Source: Dreissena polymorpha (Eukaryota; Mollusca; Bivalvia; Myida; Dreissenidae). Taken from it: a DNA stretch of 64,000 nt. Below the pieces are notes generated by a model, which had not been told where the DNA came from, searched no databases, and worked only from the letters and a program-made list of their open reading frames with translations. The position numbers and the translations under genes were made by a program. Within the stretch, counting starts at the first letter, position 1, and the number at the start of each line of letters is the position of its first letter. Of the stretch, positions 1 to 11,272 are shown in pieces. Where the stretch lies: positions 63,943,004 to 64,007,003 of the forward strand of contig NC_068359.1 in NCBI RefSeq assembly GCF_020536995.1, read 5' to 3'.

Positions 1-3
1 TTT

Positions 4-57
4 GGGAATGTTGTAGACCCTATTTTTTTCAATCCTCTATATCCCCTGAGTCTCAAG
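4..57. repeat. Short repeat, inverted partner at 4721-4773
   Basis: About 54 bases match the reverse complement of 4721-4773 almost perfectly, including the shared core atcctctatatcccctgag. The left partner may continue upstream of the window. Both partners read open in one frame with a peptide like NPLYPLSLK, so they could be two copies of an exon piece or the ends of a larger duplicated unit. I cannot tell which. Confidence 0.6.
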
Positions 58-58
58 A

Positions 59-795
59 AACATTGTTTGCAATTGGCTAGCGGAGCGTTACGGAGAAATT
101 TATCTTAAAAATAAATGAGTGTAAAACGTTGTTTAAGCAATTTTTAGATTAACTTGCATACACAATGCAAACATTTAAAGAAAACAACTTATCTTAACAT
201 TTCTTAATAAACAAAATATTGTAATAATTCAAAGCCTACTTCTAATGTTTATAAAACGATATTTTCTATTCAAAACATGTGCGACACATATATATTGTAC
301 ACATATTTGTATATTATTCACATACATATTACTTTAACATACTTATTGAGTGTCAAACATATTATCATCATCGCATTATTCTATCAAGCAAATTGACAAC
401 AAGCTTGATAAAATAGTGACAATAATCATTTTAACAATTATTAAACATAATGATAATAATAACAATAATAAACATGATAATAATGATTATAAAAGAGGAA
501 TACTTCTCTCAGGCAAATAATTTATTCACTTAAATGAAATTGTATCATAATGAAATTGTCAAACAAAACAAGAATAGAATGTAAAACAATGAAACAAAAC
601 ATTAACGCATCCTAAAAGCTTTATGCATTATAAGTTGGTTTTACTTACCCTTGAAAGATTAATTCTGGTAGATTTTCCAATACTTCGCGCAATGTATCGT
701 CAATCTCCTGCCACACGATTTTCACGTTTGTATGGCATTAAGAGTATCTTTTGTGTCTTGTTCCGTCTGTTATATAGCACATTACAAACTCATTG
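59..795. other. AT-rich intergenic DNA, no gene seen
   Basis: No coding region, tRNA or strong repeat structure is visible. The stretch is rich in short A/T runs and (AATAAT)-like simple sequence around 430-480. Confidence 0.5.
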
Positions 796-797
796 CG

Positions 798-897
798 ATT
801 GGTCAGTTTTGAATGTACATTATTGGTCATTGGTGATTGGTAATTTGTTGGACATTTACATTATCCAATAGCTGTTAGTTGTGTGTGTTCTATAAAT
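798..897 (+). promoter_or_regulatory. Candidate promoter: repeated CCAAT boxes then TATA
   Basis: Four ATTGG motifs (inverted CCAAT; near 798, 822, 829 and 836) and one CCAAT (865-869) lie within 75 bases. They are followed 21 bases later by TATAAAT at 891-897. This is the layout of an NF-Y plus TATA polymerase II promoter. No convincing gene follows, because a duplicated repeat block begins at about 945. It may be an orphaned promoter or chance. Confidence 0.3.
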
Positions 898-2966
898 GTA
901 CACAAGTTTAACGTCATGTTTTATTGCTCATGGGAAGCGGCGTATAATTTATTTATCATGCAACCTACTAAGAAATGAAGCTTTTTAAGAAGCGATGTCA
1001 GTCCTAGGACAAAATGACGATGTATCTTAAAGCCAGTAGAATGCCGAGTTATTTGAACTGATGTTAAATACGGTCACTGTCAACACAAATAGCTTTAAGA
1101 AATGTAAGCATAATCTCTTTGGTTTCGTACCATTACTGTTACTATCAACAATATACATTTCACAAGAACATACGGGGTAAATATATTGTTTTGCTCATGT
1201 TTGTACACGCAGTCTTATAGCAGTGCCAAACGAAAGTCCATGAAGGCCTGGACAGTAAAGCGAGTAAGGAGCAATCTGAACGAAAAGGATGCAAACAACT
1301 TAAGTGTTATGACTCAGCGAACGTGCACAACTCACTTAAAACTTAATCCATACCAGAACATGGAGAGACAAATTCCTCCTGGACCAAGCTGCCCTAGTTC
1401 TAAATAAAGACGTTATACAATCGGTTTAGTATCGATCGATCCCCGCAAGATCCCCCGTAAAGGCGTCCAGACAACGTGCTCGGTGTGTCTTTCTCGACTA
1501 TACCGCGAGCTTGACGTTTGCACTGAGTCGCGTCTGTGTCTGTGGTATTCATAGGACTATACCGCGAGCTGGGCGATCGAACTGCGTTGCTAATGTGGCT
1601 CTGGTTTCCACAGAGTGATTCAAGGCGTTCTAGCCTGGATGTTGTTTTAAGACAGAGTATCGGCGTTTACTTTGAACATGTCCAAGGCGGTAGCTGTAAG
1701 GTTGATGACTGAAGCGCTCTTTATGTGTGGATGCCGTTTTCATGCGTTTTCACGACGACTATGTGGCGTCCTTAACAACCCTTATAGTGGCATAACCTCA
1801 CACAATTAAACAAAGAAGCTTAATATCCGCATATTGCATGACGTCTTTTGTTGACCGCTCCCTGGGTCGCCGTAAGAACTCAGGAAACAAACAAGAAACA
1901 GGTTATAGCTGAGAAAACATAACGCATTATCCCCCCCTCCCCCCCTACACACACAAATATACATTTTATAACGTGCAAGCTGATTTTATTATGAAATCAG
2001 CACCTTCGTCTCCCTGAACACTAAACAATAATAGCAATCATCTCAAATTGCAATATTTCAACGCCCAGCTATATGACCCGCTGTGTCCTTTGTAGTTGCA
2101 AGAGTAAGCGAGGCTTACTGTGTTAGTAAAGCCACAAAGAAAAACTAAAACAAAACACGGTCAGCTGCTTCCGCCTTTTTACCTTTTTATGACCATCGTA
2201 CCATTAAGAATTCACTAAACAAATTACACGCTGCTTAAGTAGTATCTTGATGATTAGTGAAAAGTTAAACGTTTTAGCAATGAACAAGCAATCAGCTTGT
2301 ATTTTTTTGACAAATGTAGTTATATTACATTATGTATTCAGTCGTCTTTCTACTAAAATAGCTATAAGTGGGTTGTTAAACGGAGATTATGGCCCTGAAG
2401 GTGGATAATATTTTTGCATTATTCTACCGTTAGATCATAAATACATTCAACTGGTACTTAATCATAGGTGATTTCCGTTAATAGCGCACAGATTAAGATA
2501 TATTCTTGTATCGATCGAAGTCTATTATATGTATGTGATAGCAAAGGCCTCGAGGAGATTACAAAAAGTAGTTCTAATAAACACCGACACTGCCGAAACT
2601 AATTTCGGAAACCACATTTGTATGAACAAGGTTTATACATTGATATTCATACAGCCAATGTAAAGGGAAAATAAGTCTAGTTTAGTGTGGCAGTTAACAC
2701 CTCATAATATTTATTTCTTCGTTTTGAACAATATGTTCATGACATAAGCACCATTTAAGTTTGCATAAAATTATATACAGACTAGGATTTATTTTATTGA
2801 GTCTAAGACTATTCGTTATTGTTAAGTCTAAGAGTTGGCTGGTGATTCCGGGTCCTGACTTGTGATGTTAACCAAACATTTAAAATATGTTCTCATTTTG
2901 ACTAAAAGTAAGAACGTTTAAAGGGGTTGATACAACCCAAAAAGTCACAAGATAGAAAACAAAGAG

Positions 2967-3044
2967 TCCCGCGAACCGGTGACCTAAGGATAACAGTTGA
3001 TTAACCACTACAGTCCTCCGCTCTACCGACTGAGCTATCGCGGG
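2967..3044 (-). pseudogene. tRNA-Tyr(GTA) pseudogene
   Basis: On the minus strand this reads as the tRNA-Tyr found three times at 41.8-43.9 kb: acceptor CCCGCGA, D-arm TAGCTCAGTCGGTAGAGC, anticodon loop CTGTAG and a short intron. It is 78 rather than 89 bases long. Eleven bases of the T-arm, including most of the TTCGATT loop (B box), are missing. Loss of the B box should abolish TFIIIC binding and T-arm folding, so the copy is almost certainly dead. Confidence 0.9.
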
Positions 3045-3762
3045 ATTGAAAATTACCTTGAATAGTACTGTCTCGATTTAAATAATACTACCATACAAGG
3101 TTTTCGTAATTAGATTAAAGTGAGGCTACTAGGGTTACTCACAATCATATAATAATAACTTCATTCTCCTGGACGAAATCGCTTTAAAACGTATCACGTG
3201 AATTAATTAGCTTACGATTAAAAGTTACAAGAATCAAAGCGCTGGAGGCATTACTAATGTTCGCTATTGCGCAACATGAGGTAATTTAAATAAGCTTATT
3301 TAAAGCTGGGCATTATTATTTTAAAGAAACCTGGGCATTATTATACTTTTATTTAAATAATTTACGCGTAATACATACTTCAAACTATAAACTATTGAAT
3401 TGACACTTCTCTTTCCATTTGTAGTTGTGCCCCTCAACAAGGGGGACTCTTATGACCCTATCACAGTTGGGGTATACCAAGTTTTAAGTCCATACACAAA
3501 GGCACAAACTTATTAAGCCCTTTTTACATTCCCGATATTTTGTTCGGATGTAGTTGCGATCCCTTAATAAAATGAATCGAGAACGAGGCTGACAAGGCGA
3601 GGCTTGGCTTGCCTTAATATAGGCATTATCATGTTAAGTTTATAAAATATTCAATAAAAAATACCCTTAGCATAACATAATATTGCTGTTCTAAAGGGTA
3701 ACGTCACTTTGCAGCCACGGGTTTACCACGTGACGGTCACGAAACTGTGTTATCTGGTTCAG

Positions 3763-3829
3763 CGTGGAGCAGTTGCAGTACCGGAACATCTCGTTCACTT
3801 CCCGGGACATCGGCGCCAGGAGCAGGAAG
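3763..3829 (+). pseudogene. ARF-family GTPase exon (switch II), isolated copy
   Basis: A 67-bp exon-like piece is bounded by ctggttcag and by gtataa. It reads VEQLQYRNISFTSRDIGARS, aligning with the ARF segment [20 protein letters not shown]. Tyr, Asn, Ile, Ser/Thr, Phe, Thr, Asp and the first Gly of the switch II region are conserved. The hallmark Trp is Arg, and the catalytic Gln is replaced by a basic residue. It matches the exon at 44,697-44,770 in sequence and flanks but is 7 bp shorter at its 5' end. No other ARF exon is near, so this is a stranded remnant. The family call is from recall of ARF1-like sequences. Confidence 0.65.
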
Positions 3830-3905
3830 GTATAACACGATGGTACGCGTTGTGACTCGGAGTTATATGCCAGTGAAAAGTCGTGAACGATGCAGACAGT
3901 TATTA

Positions 3906-4720
3906 AGTTCATTTAAGTCTCATCCACAATTCATCATTACATTTATTACAATTGAAGGTGCATGGCTCGTAAGAATGTGGCCATTCTTAGCGAATAAGAG
4001 ACTATATATCACAATCTCATAAAAACTGACGTAAAATACAAAATAACATAATATTTTACACTTATCAAACTAAAATGTATCTATTTAAAGTTTAATAATT
4101 AGTATGTTTAATCTTAAACTAAACTGATTAATTTTCATATTAAAAACTTGCTTAATGTCTGCTTATCAAGACATGAAAAAATTTGTCTTAAATTGTATCA
4201 AAACATGACATTAAGAGTTGATGTTTGCAGGTAGCTTTACATCTTTTTTTCCGGTAAAAACAGCAGTTTTTCCTAAATACCGTCGGTCCTCAAATTGTTC
4301 CAATAATAATTTTGAAAATCCGGGAATGATTCTTATATTGCAGGAACTCGTTTCCGGTAATACAATTTTGGCAAAATTTGGAATTCCATAAGCTACGTTC
4401 AGAAAAGTTTCAAGGCTAAAGTAAGAATTTACCGAATTATTTATGAGTACTCCAATAATGTTAAATGCTTCGGAAGTATCCGAAGATTTTTGCCGCAACG
4501 TCAAAGCGAAATACACTTTACGTCATAACTATATGAGTACATTTCGCAAAGGGAATCAAGACAACCATGTGCGTTTTGGTTCCCATTATATCGGATTATT
4601 TTGAACGTAAGCAGGGCACGAACAAAGGTCATTGTGAAACTACCGCGAACTGTGAACATCAGCACAGGAGTTACAGTATAGAAAAGTAACATTAATTAAA
4701 AAACAAACAAACACAAAAGT
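3906..4720 (-). other. Unassigned stretch with a 101-codon minus ORF
   Basis: An open frame on the minus strand (4516-4211) encodes about 100 residues without low complexity, including SVNSYFSLETFLNVAYGI and GFSKLLLEQFEDRRYLG. It ends in PANINS and a stop. A second minus frame (4692-4501) is hydrophobic at its start. The composition looks protein-like and could be exons of a decayed gene, but I do not recognise the family and see no clear splice pair. The remaining bases show no feature. Confidence 0.25.
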
Positions 4721-4773
4721 CTTGAGACTCAGGGGATATAGAGGATTGAATAAATAGGGTCTACAACATTCCC
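4721..4773. repeat. Inverted partner of 4-57
   Basis: This is the reverse complement of the sequence at the left edge of the window, with only a few mismatches and one small length difference in a T run. It lies inside a minus-strand open frame (4891-4640) that I cannot assign. Confidence 0.6.
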
Positions 4774-5430
4774 CCAGGGGGGAGAAAAAGTGTTCTTGGC
4801 TCCCGGCCTGTATAACTTCATCGTGTTCTTTTGATAAGGCAAGCGATACATTTTCTGTACATTGCAGCACACAAATTATAGAACCAGACACACAACAAAA
4901 TACTAAAATACGCTTGTCTGGCTAAACACTAACCCCAAAACTCATGTGTTAAATGTTCATCAGAATAATGTAATTTCAAAATAAAGAGGAACGAATAAAT
5001 GAAATAAATACAAATACATGTGCTAGTATCAGATTAGCCCCTCCTTGTTCAGAAGTAACAATAATATCGCCTGTTCAATTCAAAACTGTTCTAACTCAGT
5101 TTTGTAACTGGTTTGAATAAATACACAGTATTCAAAATGAATTTCAACAAATTTGTTTAAATTGTTTCCAAAAAGGGGCAGTTGACATTTTGTTCTTTTT
5201 CGGTTGAGCTGTTATGATAAGCCCAACACTTTCCTAACTTGAGTTTGAACAGTGTTGCACATAAAAAGGCCAGAATCACTTACATTTTCAGTGCAATAAT
5301 GTCTTAGAGTTCATATTGATAGTACAATGTGTGAATATTTACATCATACTAAAACTATGATGTCATATGATGCCACGAATGACGAAAAAAAAAGTTTTAA
5401 AATACCGTATTTTTACAATTATTGGTTTAT
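4774..5430. other. AT-rich stretch, no gene seen
   Basis: No convincing coding exon, RNA gene or repeat partner within the window was found. Confidence 0.4.
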
Positions 5431-5440
5431 ATTGCTTAAA

Positions 5441-5805
5441 TATCACGACTGGTATATTACATTACTTGAAAAAAGTTGTTAAGTTTTCATATTCTCAGTA
5501 TATTCGGTAATAAATTGTACTGGGTACAGGTACCAGATAAATACCACTTAACTATACATTACACAAGTAAATTGATCACCATAAGTCACGTGGTAAACCC
5601 AGGAATGCAAATTGTGCATGCGTAGTGAATTGTATATATTTTAAATATAAAATGATCAATCTACTTGCGTTATTTATAGTGTGTATATCGTTATGTCAAC
5701 TATTTTCGCTATGTACTTTCAATTTCACATCGCGAAATTGTATTACCGAAGTATACGAAAATATTAACTTTTTGAAGTAATGTAATATACCAGTCGTAAT
5801 TTTTT
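5441..5805. repeat. Inverted repeat beside a palindromic MITE
   Basis: The sequence acgactggtatattacatta at about 5446, continuing to about 5520, recurs as its reverse complement at about 5735-5800. The arms are roughly 70 bp with a 215-bp loop. It abuts the palindromic element at 5808-6238 and may be its outer shell or an older element it landed in. Confidence 0.6.
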
Positions 5806-5807
5806 AA

Positions 5808-6238
5808 AGTCTCTATAACGCTCAAAATCAACGAAAATTTCGTTAAGTATTTCGTAAAATAAAGTTAACACCTTAACAATCAATGTTCCTTATAGCAATA
5901 TCCAAAATTTCAACGCTAGATGTGATATGATTACATAGATTTTTGTAGATACAAAATGCTCGTGTTTATTTATTTGTGGCCACAATTAATTCCCGCGAAT
6001 AACTATTCATACGACAGACGAACACCATTTTAGTGTCAATGTGTCGTATGAATAAATATGCAAAACAATAATAAAAACGAGCATTTTGCATCTACAAACA
6101 TCTATTTTACCAGTCCACATCTGGCGTTGAAATTTCGGCTATTGACATAAAGAACACTGCTTTTTAATTGGTTAAGTTTATTTTACGAACAATTGTATGA
6201 ACTGTTCTTTGATTTTGAGTAGTAATGTTACTTTAATC
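5808..6238. mobile_element. Palindromic MITE-like element, copy 1
   Basis: The left half (taacgctcaaaatcaacg ... acaaaatgctcgt) and the right half (acgagcattttgcatctaca ... ttttgagtagtaatgttac) are imperfect reverse complements around a centre near 6020. The centre contains cattcatacgaca and its inverse. The same fold-back sequence occurs at 63,400-63,875, and one half occurs at 61,662-61,932. No coding capacity is seen, so this is a non-autonomous fold-back element. Confidence 0.75.
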
Positions 6239-6599
6239 AATATAAACTAATAATTGTAAAAAACTGTATTTTTAGAGCAATTCTTTTTTCGTCATACGTG
6301 GTTGACGGACCCATTAAGTGAATATTTATTGTCGTTATTGTGAACCTAAATTCAAATCAGACCAGGTTACAGTAAGACATCCTAGGGATTGTGTTAACCG
6401 CTGTGCATGGGAGTTTTATTATCTCTTATGCCCTAAAGTTTAAATACAAATAATATCCAAACAATACAATGGCCAAAAGTTTAGAGACAAAAAACATAGT
6501 TCGTGGAACATTTAGACATAAACATTGAATTGACGAGTTGATAAGGATATTCAATGTGTCGAAGATCAATTAAAATAACAAATAACAGCACGTGCTTGT

Positions 6600-6965
6600 A
6601 AAATAAGCGCCATTTATTTTAAATAAATTTTTTATATGTTTTACTTAAGCTGTTGGGTGAAACCATTGTCTGTAACCGGTAAACACAATTATTTCACCAA
6701 TAACGTTAATGTATTGTACATGGCCTTAAGGCATTCATCTGCCAGGTTTAGGACCTTAATGTGATATAATGGACATTTTTCACTGTTGAATAGAGCTGAA
6801 AAGAATTAACAGGTCAAAAGAGTTAGTTAAAATGTGGTTACTGATCAATTATCTGCAACTCATCTTGCTACAAGTTGTTTATAAAAATATATTTTATATT
6901 CGATATTCTACGTGACCCACCCAGTCCTCTAAGCCGAAATGATCCGTAAAACAAAATTGTGTCTT
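6600..6965. repeat. Dispersed repeat, inverted partner at 17,690-17,895
   Basis: The run from ggacatttttcactg through aaaagagttagttaaaatg, the motif ttatctgcaactcatcttgc and the end ccacccagtcct all reappear in reverse complement at 17,690-17,895. It is non-coding and of unknown type. Confidence 0.6.
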
Positions 6966-8380
6966 TGTGTCGTATGAACGAATCTGCACTAAAACAAAAT
7001 TTAGGTTCACATCGTACATGCATTATCAGTTGTCAAACGAAAGTACAGTTGATATTAAAATGCATTATTTTTCTCTTTCTGTGATATTGTTTTAGTATCT
7101 TGATGCTGCATTAACAAATATAAGTGTATATGAAGTGAAAACACCAAAAATAAACAACGGTTGCGATAGACACCTATAAACTGTTAGATGCACATAATAT
7201 CACTTTAATAACTATAATTTCATATTGTGTCTTAATTTCTGGACACAGTTTTTAGGGAATGTCATAGTATATTTTATTCCAAATATACATAATACAATGT
7301 CTCTTTTTTAGCAAAAAATCATTTGTAAGCAACAACATAATGATAGTATTAGTTTGATTTAGTAAAAACGATTTTAATTAAATTCGTTATCATTAAAAAT
7401 ACTTTTTATGATCACGAGTGAAATAAAATCGATATTCCACTAAATCCCACAAATAACATCTATATAAGACATAGAAAACCTCACGTCAGGCCCTATGGCA
7501 GAATAGTTACCATCCAGACAGCCTCAAATAGTATATGGACCGAAGTCGTTTGGACGGCGGTCAAACTCGCAAACATACAAACAAATTAGAAATACCAGTG
7601 TAATTATATTTTTTCAGCTCGTATGTTTCATATGATTTGTCAGAAATAAGCCTTCAAATGGCATATGCAAGAAGTCACCTGCAGCATTAGCAAAAGGCCA
7701 TGTTACGTAACAGCAACGTTTATTTTCAATAAATACAAACGGTAGTTATCTCAATTCCATTATTATGGCGCATATCAGTTTGATTGTATTACTGAAGACG
7801 GCGTTTCCTTTAATTTAAGACTATTTCAAACATTCACCTCGATTGTAAAGGAATCTTTACGTTAAGTTACATATGAGGTTTAAATACATGGCCTTACATT
7901 TTCGGACACAATTCAAACTCAATTATGCAATCTAAATATGTAAAGAAAGCGTTGCATAGCTTTTAGTGGGACTGGATGATCAGAATTATGTGAAGAATGC
8001 CATTGGAATGTGTGCAATATTTATGTGAGCCAAACTACCAATGCAAAGATATAGGCACTGCTAAAATATACTTACAATTTAAAACTGTTATAATAAATTA
8101 GACATAAGCTGTTTTAAATGTCAGGGGTTTAATCTTAAGAGTTATTTTACACATGTTAGACTGCGATGTTGTTACACGCAGATTAATAGTGAACTCTTAA
8201 ATACCATTCTTCCTATGAATATTTTTTTTATTTGTCCAGATCATAAGTTCATTACTTCAAACAAACCGACACAAAGTTACAGAGCATTACATTGAATATG
8301 TGTACCTTTTTTAAGCCATATTACGGTGCTGTTCTATTGTTTAAAATTTAACAAACTACTACATATGCATTTTTTTATTC
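6966..8380. other. AT-rich stretch, no gene seen
   Basis: About 1.4 kb without recognisable exons, RNA genes or strong repeats. Confidence 0.4.
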
Positions 8381-8381
8381 A

Positions 8382-8456
8382 TCCCCAAATCCGTCCCTAC
8401 GTCCGTCCCTTCTTCCATCCATCCATCAATCCATCAATCCACCTTTACATCCATCC
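8382..8456. repeat. (ATCC)n-like simple repeat
   Basis: Degenerate tandem copies of atcc/gtcc/atca (catccatccatcaatccatc and neighbours) lie directly upstream of the receptor-like exon. Confidence 0.8.
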
Positions 8457-8502
8457 GATTCCTCCAAATGTCCAGGAGCCAATGATACGCGTCGCAGCAT
8501 GA

Positions 8503-10211
8503 AGGCAGCTGGATGGGGTAATCCCTTCCGCATTAGTCGTACAACACAGGTTGATTTATTACAACCAGTTTTGCGCCCGCTGCCATAATGACAGTAACAA
8601 TGTACCTTGGATACTTTCTGTGAATTGCCCAACGTTTGACACTGGAAAACAGAGTCTTAACTCGTTTTCATTTGAAATTCAGAAACTTCTAACAGGAGAA
8701 AATAGTAAATGTATTCTTATTTTTCGGGCACCTGAAGATATGGATATGTCATCAGCATTTTGCAACTCGGATGTTATTCAAGAATGCACGAATATTCATC
8801 CGACAACGGAAATTGATGCCTTTCCTAAACTTGAGGAACAGTTTCATCGCTTTAATGCAACATTTGGCCCTTCTTCTATGCAGTCCCAAGTGTTTCGAAA
8901 CGTGAACTGTTATCTTTGTAGCAAAACTAAATATTTCAAAACAAGAAAAGTACACGATATATGCATTGCCCATGATAACGATAATTTACTTCGAGAAATT
9001 CGTCAGGGAAATCTTGTCATGATTCTTGGATCATACGATTCCTATGATTCTGTGACTCAAGAGAAGGTGGAAGAAATGGTTTGTCACAAAATAAGAAAGG
9101 TAAAAGATAAAAAAAGTCGACTTTATTTTTTACAAGCTAAATCTATAGATTTCCAAAACTATATTAGCAAAACTAAATTGTCAAAACAAGATAAGTACAC
9201 GATATATGCATTGCCCATTATAACGATAATTTACTTCGAGGAATTCGTCAGGGAAATCTTGTCATGATTCTTGGATCATAAGATACCTACCATTCTGTGA
9301 CTTAAGAGAAGGTGAATAAAATGGTTTGTCACAAAATAAGAAAGGTAAAAGATAAAAAAGTCGACTTTATTATTTACAAGCTAAATTATAGATCTAAAGG
9401 CATCAAGTCATTTCATTGTTTTCTTTTAAAAATAAATACGGTGCTGCGTATTTGTTTAATTTATGTTAAATTTTTATAACATTTAATTTATATATAAACA
9501 ATTTGATAAAAAAGTCATTGTTTCTTCTTCTGATAGTTTGATATATGTAAATATAATCACATAAACCTTTATATTTAGTATGTAAAGGTCATGGTATGTT
9601 CTGTGTTTTTATTACTGATTTAAGGAAACTTAAAAGAAGCCGTTAACTTCTTAATAATATTGAGCACAACTTTATAATGAAATTTGATTCAGGTTTAGCC
9701 GTAAAACTATGATTGCATATAAAAAGATTTTTTTCAGGATGACTGTCGTCCACTTCTGTGTCCCGAAGGTCAACTGAGATGGAGCAACACATGTGAATTT
9801 CCTTCTATTTTCGTTGGAGATAAATTTTAAGTTTTAATTAAACTGGAACCATTAGACATCGTTATCTCTGACGAGGTGACAGGCTTATTGGATCATGTAA
9901 ATGGGCAAGATCTTTTGCGAAACGGACTGAGCGAATGGGAGCTTGAGTTGTTCAAAGTAGTGACCAATAAAAGCTTAGTCGGTATCAAATATTTCGTCGC
10001 ACATTTGTACAAATCAACATCCGAGGCGAACCTCAAACGTATTCTTCATCCCATACAACAAGCTCTAGGTGATATATGGCAGCTGAACTTTGGAAATATA
10101 TCAAATAAACTCGCACCATCATTTAATGACTTTGTCAGTGGTCCGTACAATAACAATACATATTTCTCTGTGCTTTTTCAAGAGGACGTAGAAAGCAACC
10201 CATTCGTTTAA
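8503..10211 (+). pseudogene. Methuselah-like receptor ectodomain, two exons, broken
   Basis: Exon 1 (open from 8503, perhaps spliced at 8550, to 9099) reads IYYNQFCARCHN, then a Cys-containing stretch with NCYLCSKTK, and ends VEEMVCHKIRK before the donor gtaaaag. Exon 2 starts at 9738 after ttttttcag with DDCRPLLCPEGQLRWSNTC, in matching phase 0. It runs to a TAA at 10,209-10,211. The pair of Cys motifs (Y-N-x-x-CA-x-C-x-N, then LLCP-x-G-x5-W-x3-C) is what I recall from bivalve Methuselah-like/adhesion-type GPCR ectodomains, but the family is named from memory. Exon 2 has an in-frame TAA at 9828-9830, and no seven-helix region follows. It is a gene fragment or decaying paralogue. Confidence 0.45.
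8921..9395. repeat. 246-bp tandem duplication across an exon-intron border
   Basis: The sequence from gcaaaactaaat at 8921 recurs from 9167 with the same order of landmarks: cacgatatatgcattgccca, cgtcagggaaatcttgtcat, the donor agaaaggtaaaag and tttacaagctaaat. The offset is 246 bp. The copy lies in the presumed intron and carries a second copy of the 5' splice site. Confidence 0.9.
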
Positions 10212-11017
10212 ACAATGATAAGGTTGTCTAAAGTGCAAGAGATACAATCACCACCTCTGATCATAACTAAGTCATATTTCTGTCATCAAGTCGATCTCTT
10301 TCACGGGGAATACGTGGATCTGTTCATGGGGAATACGTGAATGATGGGGGCGCTCAAAAGAGAACGAGATATCATTCTGTATTTAATCAAAATTTGCATA
10401 AACTTCCTCTGTGTTTATTTAACCATAACGTATTTTAATAAACTTAGGTATAAGAACACAAAATATAGTAATATTAATTAATAAATAATATTTATTCAAA
10501 AACACAGTTATATACAATTACGCCGTGGTAAAATGATGCCGGACCAAAACGGCAGCACTTATGAATATATATTGTATTTGCGAAGAAAGCATCTTAGCAA
10601 TATCTTAATTCAGCATATAATAATTACAAAACCTAACTTGTCTCCAGCTTATTCATATCAGATTTTTGAGAATGTGATAACTTGTTTGTTTTTTAAATAA
10701 AACATATAATTACAAAACCTACAATTTTCATGTCAAGGAATATTTGCAACTGTTGTTGCTAGCTTGTTTTTATTCGTTTTTAATAAAAAGTGTGATGACC
10801 CGTCAGTCGATCTAAGCATATTTCGTTTTCGTATATTTGGATCGACAAAGAGACGGACGTACACAATTACCTGTGTACCTTTTTATTGTATAGCTGTACC
10901 ATACGTTTCGTGTGCGTTTTTTAAAGAGTATATGTTTCTTGATATTTATAATATTTTGTCATTGCAATAGCCATATTTAGTTATTATTATAATCTACGCT
11001 TAATAAGTATAACAACG
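10212..11017. other. AT-rich stretch, no gene seen
   Basis: It contains a small duplication, tacacgtggatctgttca/gaatacgtgaatg, near 10,310 and A/T-rich filler. No exon that could continue the receptor-like gene was recognised. Confidence 0.4.
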
Positions 11018-11145
11018 TAAACACACGCACAGACCCACACGCACGGACGCAAACTTGCGCACACACGCACATACCAGCACCAGCACAACACACACACAAC
11101 ACGCGCGCACGCGCGCACACACCCACATACCCCCACACACCCGGT
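11018..11145. repeat. Degenerate CA/GC-type microsatellite
   Basis: An alternating purine-pyrimidine tract of CA, CG and CACG steps, including acacgcgcgcacgcgcgcac near 11,100. Open frames across it are composition artefacts. The alternating CG/CA core could adopt Z-DNA. Confidence 0.85.
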
Positions 11146-11272
11146 TAAGTGTAAGTAGTCAAATGTTGATGTCGATAACAGCACATTTTTGGATCGACTC
11201 ATATTATATTATTTAATATAAATGATGTCATAATGAAACCATGATACGTACATTTATAATGCTAAATATATC

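Larger units (their letters stand above)
945..3905 (+). repeat. Diverged direct copy of the 39.75-44.83 kb block
   Basis: This segment follows the same order as 39,750-44,830 on the plus strand and as the inverted left arm near 31.7-33.66 kb. Landmarks are the motif aagaaatgaagctttttaag at about 970, a region with an internal ~60-bp duplication (1490-1620), a tract with ctcgaggagattacaaaaag near 2550, a tRNA-Tyr remnant (2967-3044) and an ARF-like exon (3763-3829). It carries one tRNA unit where the right arm carries three, so it may preserve the state before amplification. It is more diverged from both arms than the arms are from each other. Confidence 0.8.
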
